Positions 36,329 through 46,006 of a DNA stretch of 64,000 bases are shown in pieces. Location: the NCBI GenBank assembly GCA_947488345.1, contig CANKZQ010000005.1:186001-250000 (forward strand), read 5' to 3'. The stretch's first letter is position 1. Each line of letters begins with the position of its first letter. Made by a program: the position numbers and the translations under genes. Source of the stretch: an uncultured Flavobacteriaceae bacterium. Its GTDB lineage: Bacteria > Bacteroidota > Bacteroidia > Flavobacteriales > Flavobacteriaceae. The notes under the pieces are model-generated. The model was given only the letters and a program-made list of their open reading frames with translations. It was not told the origin of the DNA and searched no databases.

Positions 36329-37663
36329 CTAGTTTTGAGTATCTACTAACGGAACAGGGAAGACATTATAAACTACATCACCAGGTCTATCGATAGGTAA
36401 TGTGTTTGATAAGTTATATCTTCTTAAGTCAAACATTCTATGATTTTCAGACCATAAAGAATATCTACGTTGGTTTAACATTTCTGTAACCAAAGATGCA
36501 TCGTCTGTGGCGCCACCATAATTCGCTAATCCAGCTGCATTTCTTATTGTATTAAGAGCAACAACGGCTTCAGCATTATCATTACCAATTTGAGCTTCGG
36601 CATACACCAAAATTAACTCTTCGTTTCTCAACATATCAATAGGAGAAACATTCGTAGCGTATAATCTTGTTTCATGCGTACCATTCAAACCATCTTGCGA
36701 TGTTGGGTTAGGTCTTACCGCTGCTTTCGAAGTAACTCTTGTATCGCCTGCTTCCGCATCGGTAATCCAACTATTTTGTACAATAATTTGATCTCCATTA
36801 TTTGGTACCGCAACTGTAGAGGGACCTTTGAAAACAGGATTAGTTAGATCTCCAGCACTTTGACTAAACACATGTGTTGGACCATTCTTTAAATCTCCTG
36901 CAAGATCAAAATGAGAAGCTGCTAATGCTGTTCGAGCACTCGCCTTATCTCCAGCATATAATGCTGCAACAGCGGCTGTACCTCTATTAAATTCTGCAAA
37001 AGTAGCAGGTGTATCAAAACCATTAAACCCAGCTAAATCAAATATAAAACTAGCACCGGCTGCGTTTAAATCCGTCAAACCATCATCTAGCATGTTTCTT
37101 ACCTGAGCTAAAGCATCTGCAAACTCTAAGATAGGACCTAAATTTGTATCATCGCTTACATCCACTCTTGCACGATCGTACGATTTAAGTACTTCAATTA
37201 ATTCAAAAGCAATAACAGTCTTTGCAAAACCGATATAACCAGCTTTTTGAGCATCAGTGATTGCGCTCGTATTGTTCGCAGATTGAATTAAAATATTCGC
37301 ATTTTTGATAGCTCTATATCTTCCTGCCCAAGCAGCTGTCGAATAAAAATCACTATTCTCAAGCGTTGAACCATTCTTTCCTAAGATATTTGCTGTATTT
37401 CTCGGATCAGCATCAAAAAGATATAATTCCCTAGCGGCAGTTCCACTAGCTGTTGTTTGAATGCCTAATGAATTTCTCATGGTAGATTCAATACCAACAA
37501 CTAAGTTGTTTAACTGGTTAATAGAAGCGCCTGTTAAAACCCCTTCTAAACTTGGACCATTCGGATCTGTTTGTTCATCGAAAGTACATGATGTTACTCC
37601 TCCCAAAAGCATCGCAAAGAGAACAAGATGAACTTTAATTGTATTTAATTTAAATATTTTCAT
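36329..37663 (-). CDS. SusD/RagB family outer-membrane lipoprotein
   Basis: A surface lipoprotein that caps the SusC channel and binds the nutrient. From the ATG at 37663 it has 444 residues, starting with a lipoprotein signal (MLLGGVTSCTFDEQ). The C-terminal SusD signature appears as EELILVYAEAQI and LNQRRYSLWSENHRMFDLRRY. At this length it is shorter than classical SusD (about 550). The frame extends upstream to 37687, but that part overlaps the end of susC and precedes the signal. No hydrolase or regulator accompanies the pair, so the ligand is unknown. Confidence 0.9.
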   Translation of the reverse strand: MKIFKLNTIKVHLVLFAMLLGGVTSCTFDEQTDPNGPSLEGVLTGASINQLNNLVVGIESTMRNSLGIQTTASGTAARELYLFDADPRNTANILGKNGSTLENSDFYSTAAWAGRYRAIKNANILIQSANNTSAITDAQKAGYIGFAKTVIAFELIEVLKSYDRARVDVSDDTNLGPILEFADALAQVRNMLDDGLTDLNAAGASFIFDLAGFNGFDTPATFAEFNRGTAAVAALYAGDKASARTALAASHFDLAGDLKNGPTHVFSQSAGDLTNPVFKGPSTVAVPNNGDQIIVQNSWITDAEAGDTRVTSKAAVRPNPTSQDGLNGTHETRLYATNVSPIDMLRNEELILVYAEAQIGNDNAEAVVALNTIRNAAGLANYGGATDDASLVTEMLNQRRYSLWSENHRMFDLRRYNLSNTLPIDRPGDVVYNVFPVPLVDTQN

Positions 37664-37673
37664 TGTTTTTCTT

Positions 37674-40592
37674 TTAAAAATTAACATTTAGGTGGAAATA
37701 AAATTGTTTCGTACTCGGAAAAGGAGTAACGTCTATACCACTTGAAAGTCCTGCACTACCGTTGGTAGATACTTCTGGGTCATAACCTGTATAATCTGTG
37801 ATAGTGAACAAATTTCTCGCAGAAACACCAAATTTAAGATTACTAAGTCCAAAAGACTTTATAGCGCTTGAAGGCACTCTATAATAAAGTGCAACTTCTC
37901 TCAATCGAACATAACCAGCAGGCTCAATAAAACGCGTAGCCACAAAACCTGAAGCAGCTCTTGCTTGTCCAGCAGGAGTGTCTAAATCAGTGGTGGTACC
38001 ACCTAAATCAGTTAATAGCTTAGTTAAATTAATATTGTCTCCACCTTCTTTCCAATGTAATAAAAATGAAAAATCAAATTGTTTCAAGAATGTGATGTTA
38101 TTATTAAATGACATTTGAAAATCTGGTTCTGAATCCCCAATTTGAGTAGGCACTCCATTTAAAGTACCAGCAAGCTGAGTAACTGGCTTTCCCTCTTCAA
38201 TATAATAGGTTCCTAAACCTAGACCAAATCCGGCTCCAGGCTGCGCAAAAGGAGGAACTTCTAATCTTGTTATTTCTGAGTTATTAAACCAAAAACGAAC
38301 CCCTGAATTCCAACTAAAGTTATCTGTTTCAAATGCATTTACATCCAACGCTAATTCTAAACCTGTATTTTGTAAATCAGCTAAATTTGTTGTTTCGGTA
38401 GAAAAACCTGATGAAGTTGGTAATCCTCTACTTAAAAGAAGGTCGTTTACGTTTCTATTATAATACGTCGCTTCGAAAGTCACTCTATCAAAAAACCTTG
38501 CATCCAAACCTACTTCAAATTCAGAAGAAGTTTCAGGTTCGATATTAGGATCTCCTTTTGCAGGATTGATAGTAGAACCACCGTTACCTCCAATAGAAGT
38601 TGCATTTAAACTAGTAAATAAAGAACCAAATCCAGCCGAAGCACCTGTTTCTCCATAAGCTGCTCTCAATTTAAATTGACTAATTGCTTCTGATTTCCAA
38701 AAATCAAAATTGTTTAAATTGATCGCCATAGAAGCTTTAGGGAAACCATAGAATTTATTAGGATCTCCGTTTAAAGTTGATTTATCAAGTCTGTATCCTA
38801 AAGTTCCAATAAATTGATCTTTGTAGTTACCTTCAAATTGTGCAAAATATCCAAATTCTCTAACTGCAAAGGTATTTTGAGTTACACTCTGATTATTACC
38901 TTGATTTAAGTTTGTTTGATTTGGAATTAAATCAGTAGCTGTACTCAACACTAAATCAGCAACCTGATCTAAATATGAAATACCGGCCTGCGTAGTCAAC
39001 GCTAAATCACCTTCCATAGCATCATGATTCCAAACACCAATAACTTGCGCGTTGAAATTTGTAAATCCGTTTTTACCAACACCAATAAATCCGTTTTGAC
39101 CACTGGCAATAGTACCTTGATGTGTTTCAGGTACGTACACATCTGTTTGATTTGACAAATAATCTAAACCAAAATTAGAAACCAATTTAACACGGTTTTT
39201 ATCATTGGTAAACAACTTTGTGTTAATTTTCATACCTTGAATAAAACGGTTATTTAAGTCCGTATTCGATGCTTGATCGCGAACAAAAATAGGGTTACCC
39301 GTATAGTTCGGGTTATTCGGGTAATTACCTTGCTCATCTGGGAATAAATTAATCCAAGGTCTTGTAAAAGCTAAGGTATATCCATAACTCAAACCACCCT
39401 CATTTTCATTACCAGTAAAACTTCTGCTCGATGTACTTCTAACATAATTTGAGCTCAAAGAGAAATCGAAAACATCAGAAATCTTATGATCTACATTCGC
39501 TTTAATAGATAAACGCTCATAACCAGTATTTTTTATAATACCTTCTTCATCTCTGTACGAAGCTCCAACATAGAATTTGGTTTTTTCATTACCACCGTCG
39601 GCACTTATTTTTGTTTCCGTAATAAATCCTTTTTCTCCATAAATTTCGTCTTCATAATCAATCAAACCTCCATTAGCGATGGCTTCATTAAAAAGTACAA
39701 CTTCTGCAGCATTGAAGGTAGACTCAACATTGGCAGCAGTCCAATTCCTTAAGCCTAATGGATTTTGAATTTCATTAAATCCAATATCTTGGCCAAATCT
39801 AAATCTTGTTTTACCACTTTTACCACGTTTGGTTGTAATAATAACAACACCAGCGTTGGCTCGCGTACCATAGATAGCTGCAGCAGAGGCACCTTTTAAT
39901 ACCTCAATATTTTCAATATCATTTGGATCAATATCGGCAATTCTATTTGCTGAATTTTCTTCATTTCCTCTATTCGCACCAGAAGCAAATCTTAAACCTG
40001 ATGGAATCTCTACGTTGTTTATGTATACTCCATCAACGATAAACAATGGTTGGTTATTTCCATTAATAGAAGAAATACCACGTAATCTTAAGGCAATACC
40101 TCCACCTGGAGCACCTGAACCAGCAACAATATTAACACCAGTTAATTTACCATATAAGGCACCGTCAACGGTAGATTGTCCTGTGTTTCCAACAAGCTCT
40201 TCGGCCGAAACCGTAGAAACTGCATTGGCAAGATTGGTTCTTTTCACAGAAGAAGCTAATCCGGTTACGACAACCTCGTCTAAACCAACAGCGTCCTCCG
40301 CTAACGTAATGTTAATTGATTCACTAGCGTCTGTAATTTCTTGTTCTTTTGTTGCGTAACCGATAGAAGATACAACTATCGTAGCTGGAAGTGTCGTTAG
40401 ATTCAATGAAAAATTTCCATCTCCATCTGCGGTTGTTCCATTTGAAGTTCCTTTTTGAATAATTGTTGCGAAGGGTATACCTTCTCCTTGAGCGTCGCTA
40501 ATCTTACCCGTAATTGTTTGTGCTAACATTCCTAATGGAAGCAAAAATAAGGCAAGAAACATGACGCTTTTACTAAGTAGCGTTTGTTTCAT
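37674..40592 (-). CDS. SusC/RagA family TonB-linked outer-membrane protein
   Basis: A 972-residue TonB-dependent importer that works with the SusD-like protein encoded 10 bases downstream. Signal peptide (LPLGMLAQ), then a carboxypeptidase-like domain (ITGKISDAQGEGIPFATIIQ), TonB box region (LDEVVVTGLASSVKRTNLAN), plug (LRGISSINGNNQPLFIVDG, IEVLKGASAAAIYGTRANAG) and a 22-strand barrel ending FYFHLNVNF. The SINGNNQPLFIVDG motif is typical of SusC. The 260 bases upstream show no clear TAnnTTTG box. Confidence 0.94.
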   Translation of the reverse strand: MKQTLLSKSVMFLALFLLPLGMLAQTITGKISDAQGEGIPFATIIQKGTSNGTTADGDGNFSLNLTTLPATIVVSSIGYATKEQEITDASESINITLAEDAVGLDEVVVTGLASSVKRTNLANAVSTVSAEELVGNTGQSTVDGALYGKLTGVNIVAGSGAPGGGIALRLRGISSINGNNQPLFIVDGVYINNVEIPSGLRFASGANRGNEENSANRIADIDPNDIENIEVLKGASAAAIYGTRANAGVVIITTKRGKSGKTRFRFGQDIGFNEIQNPLGLRNWTAANVESTFNAAEVVLFNEAIANGGLIDYEDEIYGEKGFITETKISADGGNEKTKFYVGASYRDEEGIIKNTGYERLSIKANVDHKISDVFDFSLSSNYVRSTSSRSFTGNENEGGLSYGYTLAFTRPWINLFPDEQGNYPNNPNYTGNPIFVRDQASNTDLNNRFIQGMKINTKLFTNDKNRVKLVSNFGLDYLSNQTDVYVPETHQGTIASGQNGFIGVGKNGFTNFNAQVIGVWNHDAMEGDLALTTQAGISYLDQVADLVLSTATDLIPNQTNLNQGNNQSVTQNTFAVREFGYFAQFEGNYKDQFIGTLGYRLDKSTLNGDPNKFYGFPKASMAINLNNFDFWKSEAISQFKLRAAYGETGASAGFGSLFTSLNATSIGGNGGSTINPAKGDPNIEPETSSEFEVGLDARFFDRVTFEATYYNRNVNDLLLSRGLPTSSGFSTETTNLADLQNTGLELALDVNAFETDNFSWNSGVRFWFNNSEITRLEVPPFAQPGAGFGLGLGTYYIEEGKPVTQLAGTLNGVPTQIGDSEPDFQMSFNNNITFLKQFDFSFLLHWKEGGDNINLTKLLTDLGGTTTDLDTPAGQARAASGFVATRFIEPAGYVRLREVALYYRVPSSAIKSFGLSNLKFGVSARNLFTITDYTGYDPEVSTNGSAGLSSGIDVTPFPSTKQFYFHLNVNF

Positions 40593-40795
40593 TTATTTGA
40601 ATTAATTAGTTTATATCTAACAAATATTGGGTTTTTTTTTAAATTCTACAATTATTTTCTATTTAATTAACAGATTCATTAACTTTTATTTAACATTCAA
40701 TAATCTAAAAAATGAAAGTAAAAATGATGTTTTTCGACAAATTTTAGAGATTTACATTTAACCAAATTTTAACAGCAAAACCCTGTGTTTAGTGC

Positions 40796-40803
40796 TAAGT
40801 TTG
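40796..40803 (+). promoter_or_regulatory. -7 box of the bat operon
   Basis: TAAGTTTG, an exact TAnnTTTG match, lies 49 bases ahead of the moxR ATG. No fitting -33 TTG is seen. Confidence 0.35.
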
Positions 40804-40852
40804 TTTTCCTAAAAAAAAAATGTAGTATTGCAATAAATTTTTTAAACGATAT

Positions 40853-41857
40853 ATGGAAGAAATAACTACGAGTGTTGATATTAGAGCAATTAATGAGAAG
40901 ATAGAAAGAGAAAGTGCTTTTGTAGATTTATTAAATCTTGAAATGAATAAAGTAATCGTGGGTCAAAAATATATGATCGAACGTTTGCTCATCGGACTAT
41001 TAGGAAATGGTCATATATTATTAGAAGGTGTGCCAGGATTGGCGAAGACCTTATCAATAAATACATTGTCTCAAGCGGTAAAAGGTTCATTTAGTAGAAT
41101 TCAATTTACGCCTGATTTATTACCAGCCGATGTAATTGGTACCATGATTTATAATATGAAGGAGAATGATTTCTCTATTAAAAAAGGACCAATATTTGCC
41201 AATTTTGTGTTGGCTGATGAGATCAATAGAGCTCCAGCCAAAGTACAATCGGCTTTGTTAGAAGCTATGCAAGAGCATCAAGTGACTATCGGAGATTCAA
41301 CGTTCAAATTAGGAGCTCCATTCTTAGTAATGGCAACTCAAAATCCAATTGAACAAGAAGGAACCTATCCGTTACCAGAAGCTCAAGTCGATCGTTTTAT
41401 GCTAAAAACTGTGATTGATTATCCGAAGCAAGCCGAAGAACAATTGATCATGCGCAACAATTTAAAAGGTGCTTTTGAAAAAGTGAATGCGGTAGTTGAT
41501 TTAAAACAAATTTTGAAAGCTCGTGAAGCGGTGAAAGAAGTGTATATGGACGAGAAGATCGAAAAGTATATACTTGATATTATATTCGCTACGCGCTACC
41601 CAGAAGAATACAGATTACCAGAGTTAAAGCCATTGATCAGTTTTGGAGCTTCACCTAGAGGGAGTATCAACTTGGCAATGGCCTCTAAATGCCATGCTTT
41701 TATTAAGAGAAGAGGGTATGTGATTCCAGAAGATGTAAGAGCAGTCGTACATGATGTGCTGCGCCATAGAGTTGGTATTACTTATGAAGCAGAGGCCGAA
41801 AATGTGACATCTGTTGATATAATAGATAAAATAGTAAACCAGGTAGAAGTACCTTAG
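40853..41857 (+). CDS. MoxR-family AAA ATPase
   Basis: A 334-residue cytoplasmic AAA+ ATPase that heads the Bat operon. Walker A is LLEGVPGLAKT, Walker B VLADEINRAPAK, and the sensor region reads PFLVMATQNPIEQEGTYPLPEAQVDRF, a MoxR hallmark. MoxR proteins usually act as chaperone-like remodelers for von Willebrand (VWA) proteins, here presumably the DUF58 protein and BatA/BatB encoded next. Length matches the family. Confidence 0.95.
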   Translation: MEEITTSVDIRAINEKIERESAFVDLLNLEMNKVIVGQKYMIERLLIGLLGNGHILLEGVPGLAKTLSINTLSQAVKGSFSRIQFTPDLLPADVIGTMIYNMKENDFSIKKGPIFANFVLADEINRAPAKVQSALLEAMQEHQVTIGDSTFKLGAPFLVMATQNPIEQEGTYPLPEAQVDRFMLKTVIDYPKQAEEQLIMRNNLKGAFEKVNAVVDLKQILKAREAVKEVYMDEKIEKYILDIIFATRYPEEYRLPELKPLISFGASPRGSINLAMASKCHAFIKRRGYVIPEDVRAVVHDVLRHRVGITYEAEAENVTSVDIIDKIVNQVEVP

Positions 41858-41930
41858 AATTTTTGATTTGAAAAGCGAGATTTATAAGCTACATCATCTG
41901 TAAATCCCAAACCTACAACCTAAATCGAAA

Positions 41931-42800
41931 ATGGATACGAAAGAAATACTTAAGAAAGTACGGAAAATAGAGATTAAGACACGTCGTTTGTCGGATCATA
42001 TATTTTCTGGTGAATACCATAGTTCTTTTAAAGGACGAGGTATGACATTTTCTGAAGTGCGCCAGTACCAGTTTGGTGACGATATAAGAAGTATTGATTG
42101 GAATGTAACCGCAAGATATAATGAGCCTTTTGTAAAAGTTTTTGAAGAAGAACGAGAGCTAACCATGGTGCTCATGGTAGATGTGAGTAGTTCAGAACTA
42201 TTCGGAACTTCCCAACAGTTCAAAAGAGAAACCCTTACAGAAATCAGTGCAACGTTGGCATTTTCGGCGATTCAAAATAATGATAAAGTCGGACTATTAC
42301 TTTTTTCAGACGAAATAGAACTATTTATTCCTCCCAAAAAAGGAAAAACACATGTATTGCGTATTATTAGAGAGTTAATTGAGTTCCAACCAAAGAGTAA
42401 GAAAACCAATATCGAGCAGGCCTTACGCTATCTATCGAACGTGATGAAAAAGAAAGCAATTGTTTTTATTTTGTCAGACTTTATGGATGAAAATTATGAC
42501 CATGCGTTGAAAATTGTAGGGAGAAAGCATGACGTTACCGGAATTCGCGTCTATGATAAGTATGAAGAAGAAATACCGTCATTGGGGATGGTTCCGATGA
42601 CCGATGCAGAATCGGGGAGAACGATTTTAGTAAATACAAATTCTAAGAAGACACGTGCCAATTATAGAGCACATTATTTAAAAACAGTTGATTATTTTGA
42701 GAATACCTTTAAAAGGAGTGGTTCTGGAACAATCAGTACTAGAATAGATGAGAGCTATGTTAAAAAATTACTCGGATATTTTAAACGTAAAGGAGCATAA
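41931..42800 (+). CDS. DUF58 domain protein
   Basis: A 289-residue protein of the DUF58 family, which has a VWA-like fold. FSGEYHSSFKGRGMTFSEVRQYQFGDDIRSIDWNVTAR contains in pieces the family signature (GRGMTF, DDIRSIDWNVTAR). LVMVDVSSSELFG-type residues (VDVSSS) form a MIDAS-like site. There is no membrane segment, unlike BatA/BatB. It lies 73 bases behind moxR, and the pair is a classic MoxR plus DUF58 module. Confidence 0.93.
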   Translation: MDTKEILKKVRKIEIKTRRLSDHIFSGEYHSSFKGRGMTFSEVRQYQFGDDIRSIDWNVTARYNEPFVKVFEEERELTMVLMVDVSSSELFGTSQQFKRETLTEISATLAFSAIQNNDKVGLLLFSDEIELFIPPKKGKTHVLRIIRELIEFQPKSKKTNIEQALRYLSNVMKKKAIVFILSDFMDENYDHALKIVGRKHDVTGIRVYDKYEEEIPSLGMVPMTDAESGRTILVNTNSKKTRANYRAHYLKTVDYFENTFKRSGSGTISTRIDESYVKKLLGYFKRKGA

Positions 42801-42829
42801 TGAATTGATTGAAGTCGGTGAAGTTTAAA

Positions 42830-43957
42830 ATGAAAAGATTTATATTACATATTATAGTTTTAATTGGTTTTGTTGGGTTTTCTCAAAATCAACCGAAGGT
42901 TTCTGTAAAAGCCGATACCACAAAGATTCGAATTGGTGAGACGATCAATTATCAAATCATTGTTGATAATGCTGATACCGGAGTTAATTTTTCTGAAATT
43001 AAATTAGATAGTTTTGGTCGAGTTGAGTTGGTTGAATCTTTTGATATCGATACACTCAAAAACAAACTCATAAAAAAATATACACTTACAAGTTGGGACA
43101 GTGGGCGCTATGTGATTCCACGACAACGGGTGTATGTCTGGAGTCAAGAGTATTTGACTGATTCGTTAATGATAGATGTCAATACGGTGGCAGTAGATAC
43201 CCTTAAGCAACAACTCTACACTATTAAGGCGATTCAAAATGAACCATATACCTTCGATGATTTTAAAAATTACCTGTTGTGGATCCTTGGGATTTTGTTG
43301 GTACTTGGATTGATATTGTACTTTTTATTCAAGAGAAAAAAGACCGAGTTTGATGCAGCAGGGCAACCGATTTTGGCACCGTATCAAGAAGCCATTTTAC
43401 ATTTGAAGCAATTAGATAAAAAACAACTTTGGCAAAATAATAAGGTCAAAGAATATTATAGTGAATTGACAAGTATTGTAAGATATTATATTGAAAGAGA
43501 GTTGAAAATTCCAGCGCTCGAAAGAACAACAGATGGTTTAATCGACACCTTGACTGACTTTAGCGATGCTGAATCGATTGTAACCACTCCTGAAACGATT
43601 AAAAAATTGAAAGCCTTATTGCAAGAGGCCGATTTGGTGAAATTTGCAAAGTCGAAACCAGTAGCAAGTGAAATTGAAAATGATCGCGGAAATGCTGAAG
43701 AAATTATCAATACGTTGCAGCCAACGGCAGTGATGAATACGATGCGAGATGTTGAGAGCGAATTGCCCATTATATTGGTGCAAAAACCAGATCATAAGAA
43801 GCCTTCTTTATTGAATAAGGCGCTCATTATTATTGGGTTGTTACTGATCCTTTTTGCAATAGCCTATACTGTGAATACGGGGCTACGAATGAAAGGTGCC
43901 TTTCAAGATGCCTACCAAGAACAACAATTAAATCAACGTGCAGATGAATTGGAATAG
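42830..43957 (+). CDS. Bat-operon exported membrane protein
   Basis: From the ATG at 42830 the product has 375 residues: signal peptide (VLIGFVGFSQNQ), a beta-rich periplasmic domain (KVSVKADTTKIRIGETINY, a BatD-like start), a membrane helix near residue 160 (YLLWILGILLVLGLILYFLF), a cytoplasmic helical domain (YYSELTSIVRYYIERELKIP, a DUF4381-like motif) and a second helix near the C-terminus (ALIIIGLLLILFAIAYTV). It probably links the soluble MoxR/DUF58 pair to the membrane complex. Its end overlaps the batA start by 14 bases. Confidence 0.75.
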   Translation: MKRFILHIIVLIGFVGFSQNQPKVSVKADTTKIRIGETINYQIIVDNADTGVNFSEIKLDSFGRVELVESFDIDTLKNKLIKKYTLTSWDSGRYVIPRQRVYVWSQEYLTDSLMIDVNTVAVDTLKQQLYTIKAIQNEPYTFDDFKNYLLWILGILLVLGLILYFLFKRKKTEFDAAGQPILAPYQEAILHLKQLDKKQLWQNNKVKEYYSELTSIVRYYIERELKIPALERTTDGLIDTLTDFSDAESIVTTPETIKKLKALLQEADLVKFAKSKPVASEIENDRGNAEEIINTLQPTAVMNTMRDVESELPIILVQKPDHKKPSLLNKALIIIGLLLILFAIAYTVNTGLRMKGAFQDAYQEQQLNQRADELE

Positions 43958-44945
43958 TCTTGAATTTCATAATCCAGAGTTTTTCTGGTTGCTGTTGCTC
44001 ATCCCGCTTCTGGCCATATGGTACTTTTTTATTCGTAAAAAAGATACGGCTACCTTAAAGATGGCGAATACGAAGGGTTTTGCAGAACAGTCGATAGTAG
44101 CGAAGCTCAAACCGTTACTATATGTGATAAGACTGGTTGCATTTGCCGCTTTAATCATCGCTTTAGCGCGACCTCAAAGTGTAGAAGTCAGTAAAAAAAC
44201 AAAAACGACTAGAGGTATAGATATCGTTATGGCAATTGACGTATCGGCGAGTATGTTGGCAAAAGATTTGAAACCAAATCGCTTAGAAGCGTTGAAAGAC
44301 GTTGCCACGAAATTTGTAACGAAACGACCAAATGATCGTATAGGAATTGTGGTCTACGCAGGGGAGAGTTTTACACAAACACCTATTACCAGCGATAAGC
44401 GCATTGTAAAGAATACTATTTTTAAATTGCGCTGGGGTGATTTAGAAGGGGGGACGGCCATTGGCATGGGATTGGGTTCTGCGGTAAATCGATTGAAAGA
44501 AAGTAAGGCCAAAAGTAAAGTGATTATTTTGTTGACAGATGGCGTGAATAATTCAGGATTCGTTGATCCAAAAACGGCAACGGAATTGGCCAAAGAACTG
44601 GATATTAAAGTATATACTATTGGCCTAGGAACAAACGGAACTGCCTTGTTTCCATATGCAAAAGATGCAAATGGAAATCTACTGTTTAGAAACGCACCGG
44701 TTGAGATTGATGAGAAGTTGCTAAAATTCATTGCAGAAGAAACAGCCGGACAATATTTTAGAGCCACCGACAATGAGAAACTAGCTTCTATTTATGACGA
44801 AATTAATAAACTAGAAAAAACAGAAATAGAAGAATTTAAATACACGAATTACGATGAAGAATATAGACCGTTGGTCTTATTGGCAGGATTCTTAGTGTTG
44901 TTCGAAATGACCTTAAGATTTACAATATTTCGTAGTTTCATATAA
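43944..44945 (+). CDS. batA: BatA, VWA membrane protein
   Basis: A 333-residue protein with helices at the N-terminus (FFWLLLLIPLLAIWYFFI), near residue 60 and at the C-terminus. Between them lies a von Willebrand A domain with MIDAS motif DVSASM near residue 98, a conserved Thr in the TPITSD loop and ILLTDGVNNSG. This is BatA/BatB of the Bacteroides aerotolerance operon; the precise function is unsettled. I start at ATG 43944; a GTG at 43938 is in frame. It overlaps the preceding gene, implying coupled translation. Confidence 0.9.
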   Translation: MNWNSLEFHNPEFFWLLLLIPLLAIWYFFIRKKDTATLKMANTKGFAEQSIVAKLKPLLYVIRLVAFAALIIALARPQSVEVSKKTKTTRGIDIVMAIDVSASMLAKDLKPNRLEALKDVATKFVTKRPNDRIGIVVYAGESFTQTPITSDKRIVKNTIFKLRWGDLEGGTAIGMGLGSAVNRLKESKAKSKVIILLTDGVNNSGFVDPKTATELAKELDIKVYTIGLGTNGTALFPYAKDANGNLLFRNAPVEIDEKLLKFIAEETAGQYFRATDNEKLASIYDEINKLEKTEIEEFKYTNYDEEYRPLVLLAGFLVLFEMTLRFTIFRSFI

Positions 44946-44961
44946 ATGAATTAATAGTAGA

Positions 44962-46005
44962 ATGTATCAATTAGAAGAACAAAAATATTTTTATTATTTC
45001 ATCGCCATTGCTGTGCTGATGGTTGCCTTCTTATTGGTTTCGATATGGAAAAAAAGAAAGCAACGGTCTTTTGCTGACCCTGAATTACTAGAGAAATTAA
45101 GTCCAGATGCTTCACCTTTCAAAGCTGTTCTAAAAGTTATGACGATTGCAATAGGGTTGTCATTTTTAATTATTGCTCTAGTTAATCCCAAAATGGGTAC
45201 GAAACTTAAAACAATAAAGCGCCAGGGTGTGGATGTTGTATTTGCTTTAGATGTTTCTAAAAGTATGCTTGCCGAAGATATTGTGCCGAATAGATTAGAC
45301 AAGTCGAAACAGATAATTTCGAAAATAATAGATAAATTAGGAAGCGATAGAGTAGGAATCATCATTTATGCGGGTAATGCTTATCCGTTATTGCCTATTA
45401 CTACTGATCATGCTGCGGCCAAAATGTTTTTGCAAAACGCAAATCCGAATATGGTTTCTTCTCAGGGTACTGCCATTAACGAAGCGTTGAAATTAGCGAA
45501 GACTTTTTACGACGACGACGATCAGACGAATCGTTATTTATTCGTTATTTCAGACGGAGAAGATCATGAAGAAAATGTAAGTTATATTGCTGAAGATGCA
45601 ACGAAAGAAGGAATTAAGATATATAGTATTGGAGTGGGGACAGCCAAAGGAAGTCCGATTCCATTAAAGCGAGATGGAACATTAATTGGGTATAAAAAAG
45701 ATAGAAAAGGAGAAGTGGTTATTACTCAATTAAATGATAAAACATTAAAGACGATTGCTTCCGATGGTAAGGGAGAGTATTTATATGGTAACAATACCGC
45801 GAAAACAGTCGAGTATATTGATGAATTGTTATTGGCCGCTGATAAAAAAGAATTTGAAACCAAGCAATTTGCTGATTATAAAGACCAATTTCAATGGTTT
45901 GTTGCTTTTGGTTTGTTGTTTCTTATTTTTGATACCTTGATGCTCAATAAAAAAACAACATGGATTCAACGACTAAATTTGTTTAACGAAAAAAAGAAAG
46001 CGTAA
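44962..46005 (+). CDS. batB: BatB, VWA membrane protein
   Basis: A 347-residue paralogue of BatA: N-terminal helix (YYFIAIAVLMVAFLLVSIW), second helix near residue 55, VWA domain with MIDAS ALDVSKSMLAED, the TTDHAAAKMFL loop and VISDGEDHEEN, and a C-terminal helix (WFVAFGLLFLIFDTLML). BatB is thought to associate with BatA through the VWA domains. It follows BatA by 16 bases and precedes BatC by one. Confidence 0.9.
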   Translation: MYQLEEQKYFYYFIAIAVLMVAFLLVSIWKKRKQRSFADPELLEKLSPDASPFKAVLKVMTIAIGLSFLIIALVNPKMGTKLKTIKRQGVDVVFALDVSKSMLAEDIVPNRLDKSKQIISKIIDKLGSDRVGIIIYAGNAYPLLPITTDHAAAKMFLQNANPNMVSSQGTAINEALKLAKTFYDDDDQTNRYLFVISDGEDHEENVSYIAEDATKEGIKIYSIGVGTAKGSPIPLKRDGTLIGYKKDRKGEVVITQLNDKTLKTIASDGKGEYLYGNNTAKTVEYIDELLLAADKKEFETKQFADYKDQFQWFVAFGLLFLIFDTLMLNKKTTWIQRLNLFNEKKKA

Positions 46006-46006
46006 A

